NCBI GenBank assembly: GCA_030522415.1
Contig: CM060109.1
Coordinates: 29,373,392 to 29,437,391 of the forward strand
Direction: 5' to 3'
Origin: Channallabes apus
Taxonomy: Eukaryota; Chordata; Actinopteri; Siluriformes; Clariidae
DNA length: 64,000 nt
Position 1 is the stretch's first letter. Every line of letters begins with the position of its first letter. Under the pieces are notes generated by a model. That model had not been told where the DNA came from and did no database searches. It saw only the letters and a list, made by a program, of their open reading frames with translations. Of the stretch, positions 41,001 through 47,000 are shown one piece after another. Made by a program: the position numbers and the translations under genes.

Positions 41001-44000
41001 CTGTTTCTAAGTACAGTTCATGAGTCGGAATCATGATTCACCATGAGTTTTGGCGCTGTGATTAGGTTTCCATCTTTCCGCGCAACTGTCCTCACATAGT
41101 CAAACTGCACAGGTGAGGAAGGGGTATAACAGCAGCAATAACAGAGGCGGAGGGACGGGTTATCGGGGTGGGGCTTGTAGGATGACTTTCACACACTAGC
41201 GTACTTAAACAGCAGATCCAATGCATTAGATTACTCGTTACATCAAAAAAGTAATCCAACTACTCTAACTCTAAGTACTCTACAGTAAGTAACATGCTAC
41301 AACCAACACTGATCCTGACCTGGTACAGTATTACTGTCAGATCTCCCTAATGTCCCTGTGGAACAACCCCACCAGCAACCTTTCCCTTAGAATAGAAGTT
41401 CCAGCAAAGAAGGAACTAAAGCTGGAACTGGATATTCAACATGTACATACATCATGGGTGTGTGATGGTCAGGTGTCCACAAATCTTTGGCCATATACCG
41501 TAATATACATTTGTGATTCTCCTTATAATTCGCAATAATTTTTTTTTTCATTTTTGAGCACTGATATTTCATATAAAGTGAGTATTTAAAAAATATGGCC
41601 GTTTTAATTTGCACTCTTAATTCTGATTCATTCCCCCCCCCCCCCTCTATGTTTCTTTCAGTCCCCAGGCACCCCCTCCTCCTGAGCAATCATGGGAGGA
41701 GAAGCCATCTAGCGTGAGTCACCTTGGGGCTGAGGACTTCAGGGAAGCTCTTAAGAAGAAGAAGCATGCCCTGATCATGTTCTACGCTCCATGTAAGTCG
41801 TCTGCTTTGCTAATGTCGATGCTGATGATACTACAGTGGCTCTAGGATGAATAGGACTTTTAAAATCAAAACAACTGTGGAAGTGTCAATTAAAAGTAAA
41901 ATGTGCATCTGAGGCATTAGAAAAAGGCCAAATAGCTATTATTATTGTATGCAAATCATTTAAAAACTTTGTCGCCTTTGTTTTTTGGCACAACCCTAAT
42001 TAGCTTTAGTTATTACTTGTTCATATAATCATAGGGTGCTTGTATACAGGAATAAAAAAAGCCTAGCAGCAGGTTATTGTACCCTCAGACAGTTATTACA
42101 GTGACACACTTCACAGCATGAACTTTAATTTCATTCTAATACCGTTACTTACGTCATTTTGCTAAATATTTATGAAAAACAGAAAAAAGGAAATAAATGA
42201 GCATGCGTGCTACAGCAGCAGTTTCATACAGCGCCTCTACAAATTATGCCTTCAGCTTTCTTTGATAGAACCTTCGAAGGTTTAACTGAGAGCTTTCACT
42301 TTGCCTACAAAAAAAGCACTTTCTGTTCGTTTTCTTGGATTTGTGTAATATTTAGTGTAACATCAGTCTATTAAGGGATTTGGGTGATTAAGCGGTTTCT
42401 TAAAAATACATGAATGCCTTCAGATGGTTAGTTAATTCACAAACGCGCCTCTATTGAATTAAATGCGTCTCTTCCCCGGAACCCAGTATTTGTTTTTACA
42501 ACAGCACAAGATATTTGTGCTTATCTTCTAAAGGGTGCTCTATAATCTCACTGATGAATGATGTATATAGAAGCAAACATTACTCTTTCATGTTTACTGT
42601 CCCATGTTCTATTTGGGTTTTGGGATTTTGAGTACATTTTAAATTACTAAGCAACTTTCATCTTAAATTCATGTACTAAAATTGACCCTGTGCAACCTGC
42701 ATTTTGCACACATTTTCCCGTCAGGTCAGCTTTTAAAATTCAGCAACAGAAATGCAGAACCGCCAGTGTGCGCCTGAGAATTTGATGTCATTATTTTATA
42801 TTCTATGCAATAGGCGTTTACAGTTAATACAAGTCTGTTTATGGTTCAGACTGTCCGTGTTGTATTAAGATTAAATAACAGGAACATTTTGTATTGTTTT
42901 TCAAGTTTAACTTGAAGTTTAAAAAAAAAAAAAACAGTCCAGTGTTCTATAAACGTTAATATTTATCATGCAGGCTTATCAATATTATTATTCCTTGACA
43001 AGATGACGTAACATTCTCGTTCCTATTCAGTTATGTATTTCAGTTTAATAAAAATATACTTAAGAACCAATTATTTATCGCAACATCTGGCCTTATTTTA
43101 TTATCCACTGCCTGGCCAAAAAATGTCACAGACACTGATTTCATTCAGTCACCTTTAGCTTTGATTTCAGCACACAATGTGGTGGCCAGTTCATGTGTGA
43201 CAATGAGTTCTGGAATATGCCCGTGCCACGAGGGAAGAACAGCTCCACTGACATCATCATGGTCATTCATTTTATTCCAACATAACGATGTTCAGCCTGG
43301 ACCTGACCAACTGAAGCAGCTGCAGATCATAACACTGCCTCCCGGGGCTTGTCTAGTGGACCCTGTGCATGATGTGTGCACTGTTTCTTGTGCTTCCCTT
43401 CTTACCCTGATGTACTGATCGCTCTGGAATAGGCTCAATCTGAACATGACCATTTTTTTCTTTATGCTCCCTAGCAAACTGAAGCCTTGTTTTTTTCGAT
43501 TAGCCTCACTAACAAGTGGTTTTCTTATGGCCACAGAGCAGTTTAGTCTGTTAGCGTTCCCCTCACACTGTGTGCATATGGAAATGCTCTCAATTTCAGA
43601 TAACTATGTTTTGTTTTTTGTTTTTAAGTGCTTAAGTGTTCTCCGTTCATGATTTTCCATTTCTTAAACAAAGTTGACAGTCCAACACTATCCTCCCAGA
43701 TTCTCATAATGTGTTCTTAATCCAGTTCCAGTTATTTCAAATCTCCTTAGTTGTTTTCTTTGCTTGATGAAGCCCAATGATTTAACTCTTCTGAAATGGC
43801 GATGTTGTTTTTGACTAGGCAGTGTACAGTACATTTCACATTTGGGCATTTGGAAGATGCCCTTATCCAGAGCGACTTACATTTTTATTTCATTATACAT
43901 CTGAGCAGTTGGGGATTTAGGGCCTTGCTCAAGGGCCCTACAGGGACAACTTCCGAATCGTAGTCCAATGCCTTAACGAGCATCAGTGTTGGCAAAAATA

Positions 44001-47000
44001 TTATTTTTTTGATATACATTTGTGTGGAATTTAGAATGATTGCTTAATAGCACAAATTATGGTTGAGATTATTTGCTTTATTGTATAATAATTGTAAAGT
44101 AATAATTGTAATAATCTAATGATACTACCTTCTGCAGTACAAAAAAGGAATAGATGTGCATGATTAGGCAGAGACAGTAAGCCATTCTTACTTTACAATC
44201 CTGAATAGCCTTATTAGTGTGAATTCATTAGGCACAAGGGTGCATTTTTTTAAGTGCTTTTTACAGTATCCTATTTAAAGTGCAGCTTTTGCTTGCTCTC
44301 CAGATTCTTGTTTGAGGAGCGAATTATATGGATGAAATGCAGGGTCAAATAGACCTCACACAGGTCTGGAGATTCGAAAACTTTCTGTGCTTCGAGTGTA
44401 ATAGCTGCATGAGCCGATCGGAGGGTCAGCAAATTTATGCTTCATTGTTCTAATGGATGTTGTGCTTCTGAAATTAGGAGCTGTGTTATGCACACAAGCA
44501 GGCCTTTGTCTGGGACTCCATGCATCATTAGTTTACCCTCAGGTGCTGTTTAAGTGCACTGGTTTGTGAAACTGAACTTCTTTACTCTAATGGCTTTCAT
44601 TTGAAACCTCAGATTAAAGTGGTAGCTAATGCCATTTATACTCATTCAAATCTTTGCTAATGAGCTCATTCGAATATGTTATTTCTATAGTCACAGCTAA
44701 AACACAAAGACTTTTATGGCAGATGTCATACAATAATCAAATAAATACAGATGTTTTGAGGGGTTCCTGAGCGGGGTAACAGAAGGGCGTTCACCCTATT
44801 GTTGGGAGTTCGCAAGCTCAAAGCCCATTGCTGCCACAGGGTCTAAGGCAAGGAGTCTCCAAACAGCAGTAATAGCCAGCATTATACTGTACCTGTTAAA
44901 GTTTTCTCATCTTAGAGAGAATGTACACAATGTTATTTAAAGTGCAGCTCGTAACTTATGCTCCAAACTCTTGATTGATTTCAGATCAGTGCCTGTTTGT
45001 AGCTGCTATAATGTACGCTACAACAACTTTGGGGCTTTAATAATATAATATAACCCAGTATTCAATTATTTTCCTATAATAAAAGTCCCTGTTTTGTTTT
45101 ATTGCTTACAGTATATTGGGCATGCAACAACAAAAAAATGTGATTAAATATTCAGCCGTTTCATGTGAAGGTGTATAAGTTTTTCTGTAGTAGCGCAGAT
45201 ATAAGCAATAAATATTAACTGTCATAAGTGCTAGTAAAACATGAGAAAAGGTAATATGAATATTTCAGGGCTCGAGAGTTTTTTGAGCACGTTGCTGATC
45301 TCTTGAAAAGCACATTTGTCCTTGTGTTTTTTTTACGTTCTGTACTTCATCGCTTTTCTTTTTTCTATAGACTCACTCTCGGCTATTTACAGCCTTTGCT
45401 TTGATAGAAAGCATCACAACATTTTCTCTGTAACATTTCCGCTGTAATGTCATCTGGCTCAGATGACATTCAGCTCATTTGGCTGAGATGAAATGATGAC
45501 ATGCTTTTCTCTGCAGGGTGCCCGCACTGTAAGAATGCCGTCCCGCACTTCATTACAGCTGCTGAGACGTTCAAAGAGGACCGCAAGGTGAGACACAACC
45601 TCATGAAAGAGAATTTTCCATATCAGCTTATCATTCTACTTTTCATTCCTGCTTTTTTTTTTTTTTTTTTTTTGTCAGGTGCCATCATCAGACACAGTCC
45701 ATTTTTAATGGCTTAGAATTTGTCAGAATTTTTTCACATCTCTTGTCTCTTACCCGCTTTCTTTCACATTTTCATGCAGCCTTTTAACTTGTAGTTTCTT
45801 ATAGTTTAAGATCAGTAACATATGCACTACATGCAGTATACAGTATGTGGATAGACATTTGCTTTTCATCTGTTTATCTTCTCATATATTTCTGGCACAG
45901 TGCAGGTATTCTAACTTTTCAACTCCCTACGGAGTTCTTTAATGCTTTCCACATGAAGCCATTTTCTGTTCTGTTTCATTTTCATTCTTTCTGTTTTCAC
46001 TGTCCAACAGTGTAATTCTTTCTTCCAAATAGCTGACCCAACCCTGAAATGCCTCCGAGAATAATTTGTGACTCTCCTAATGTCGTTCATCACAAGTCAC
46101 CAACCCAAGATGTTAAATTGTTCCTAGCAATAGATTGAAATGCATTACGCATGATGTCAGCCTTCTTTAACCTTCTGATGGCTCCTAAATTTGGACACAA
46201 TCATTATTCGAATGAGTATGACTTGGAAAGTCGCTTTGCCAAGAAAGCCGGCTGCTTTCACTCTCAATTCCCTTTAACGCCCTGATTGGCCTCGCTCCTA
46301 TTGTGAGTCCTGTAGGAAACAGTATTTATGTGCCCATGGACAGGAAATGTATAGAAAAAGCTCCATCTGCTGGTGTTCTGATGAGTTGAAATGGATGACA
46401 CGTACGTCTGGTGAGTTGATTTGGCAGTCAGTTGATTAACGTGAAAAAGGGCCAAGGCCGTTTCTTTATTAATAGAGCTGGATCCTGTGACAGAGCACCA
46501 GGAGGACTCTTGATCACACAGGAGTAGGATTTAATTAAATTGTCTTAATTAAATTTAGAATAATGACTGAAGTGCGTTTGAAAGATGCCGGTTCTTACTT
46601 TGTTTGCTTCCATATAGTCTTTGTTTGTGGGTTTTTTTTTTTTTTCTTTTCTTTTTTTTTCCCAGGGTTCATCCTTTATCTTTTAGGGTGGCCTGTGTCT
46701 CTCTTAGACTGTGCATTAGTATGTGTGGCAAGTGTGTAGATAACAGCCAAGTGCCTGACTTTTCATTCTCCTGATTTATAATGCAGCATCTCAGTGTACT
46801 CTGATGGTATATTGTGTTGTTTATAGCAAGCAAACAAGTGTAAGTGGCCCAGTTAAACACGGACTCCTACAGTGGAGAAAAAAAAAACCTGAATTTAATG
46901 AGTAAAGCTTTGTTAGTTCCTTGATTTTCATTCACTGATTGAACTGAATATGTGCAAACACAAAAGGTCTGTGGCTTACTTATTTCAAAGGCTCTTTGTT

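Noticed and set aside
41387..41689. 100-codon minus-strand frame over pdia5 exon 14
   Set aside because: A shadow of the exon and its C-rich acceptor region; no family features.
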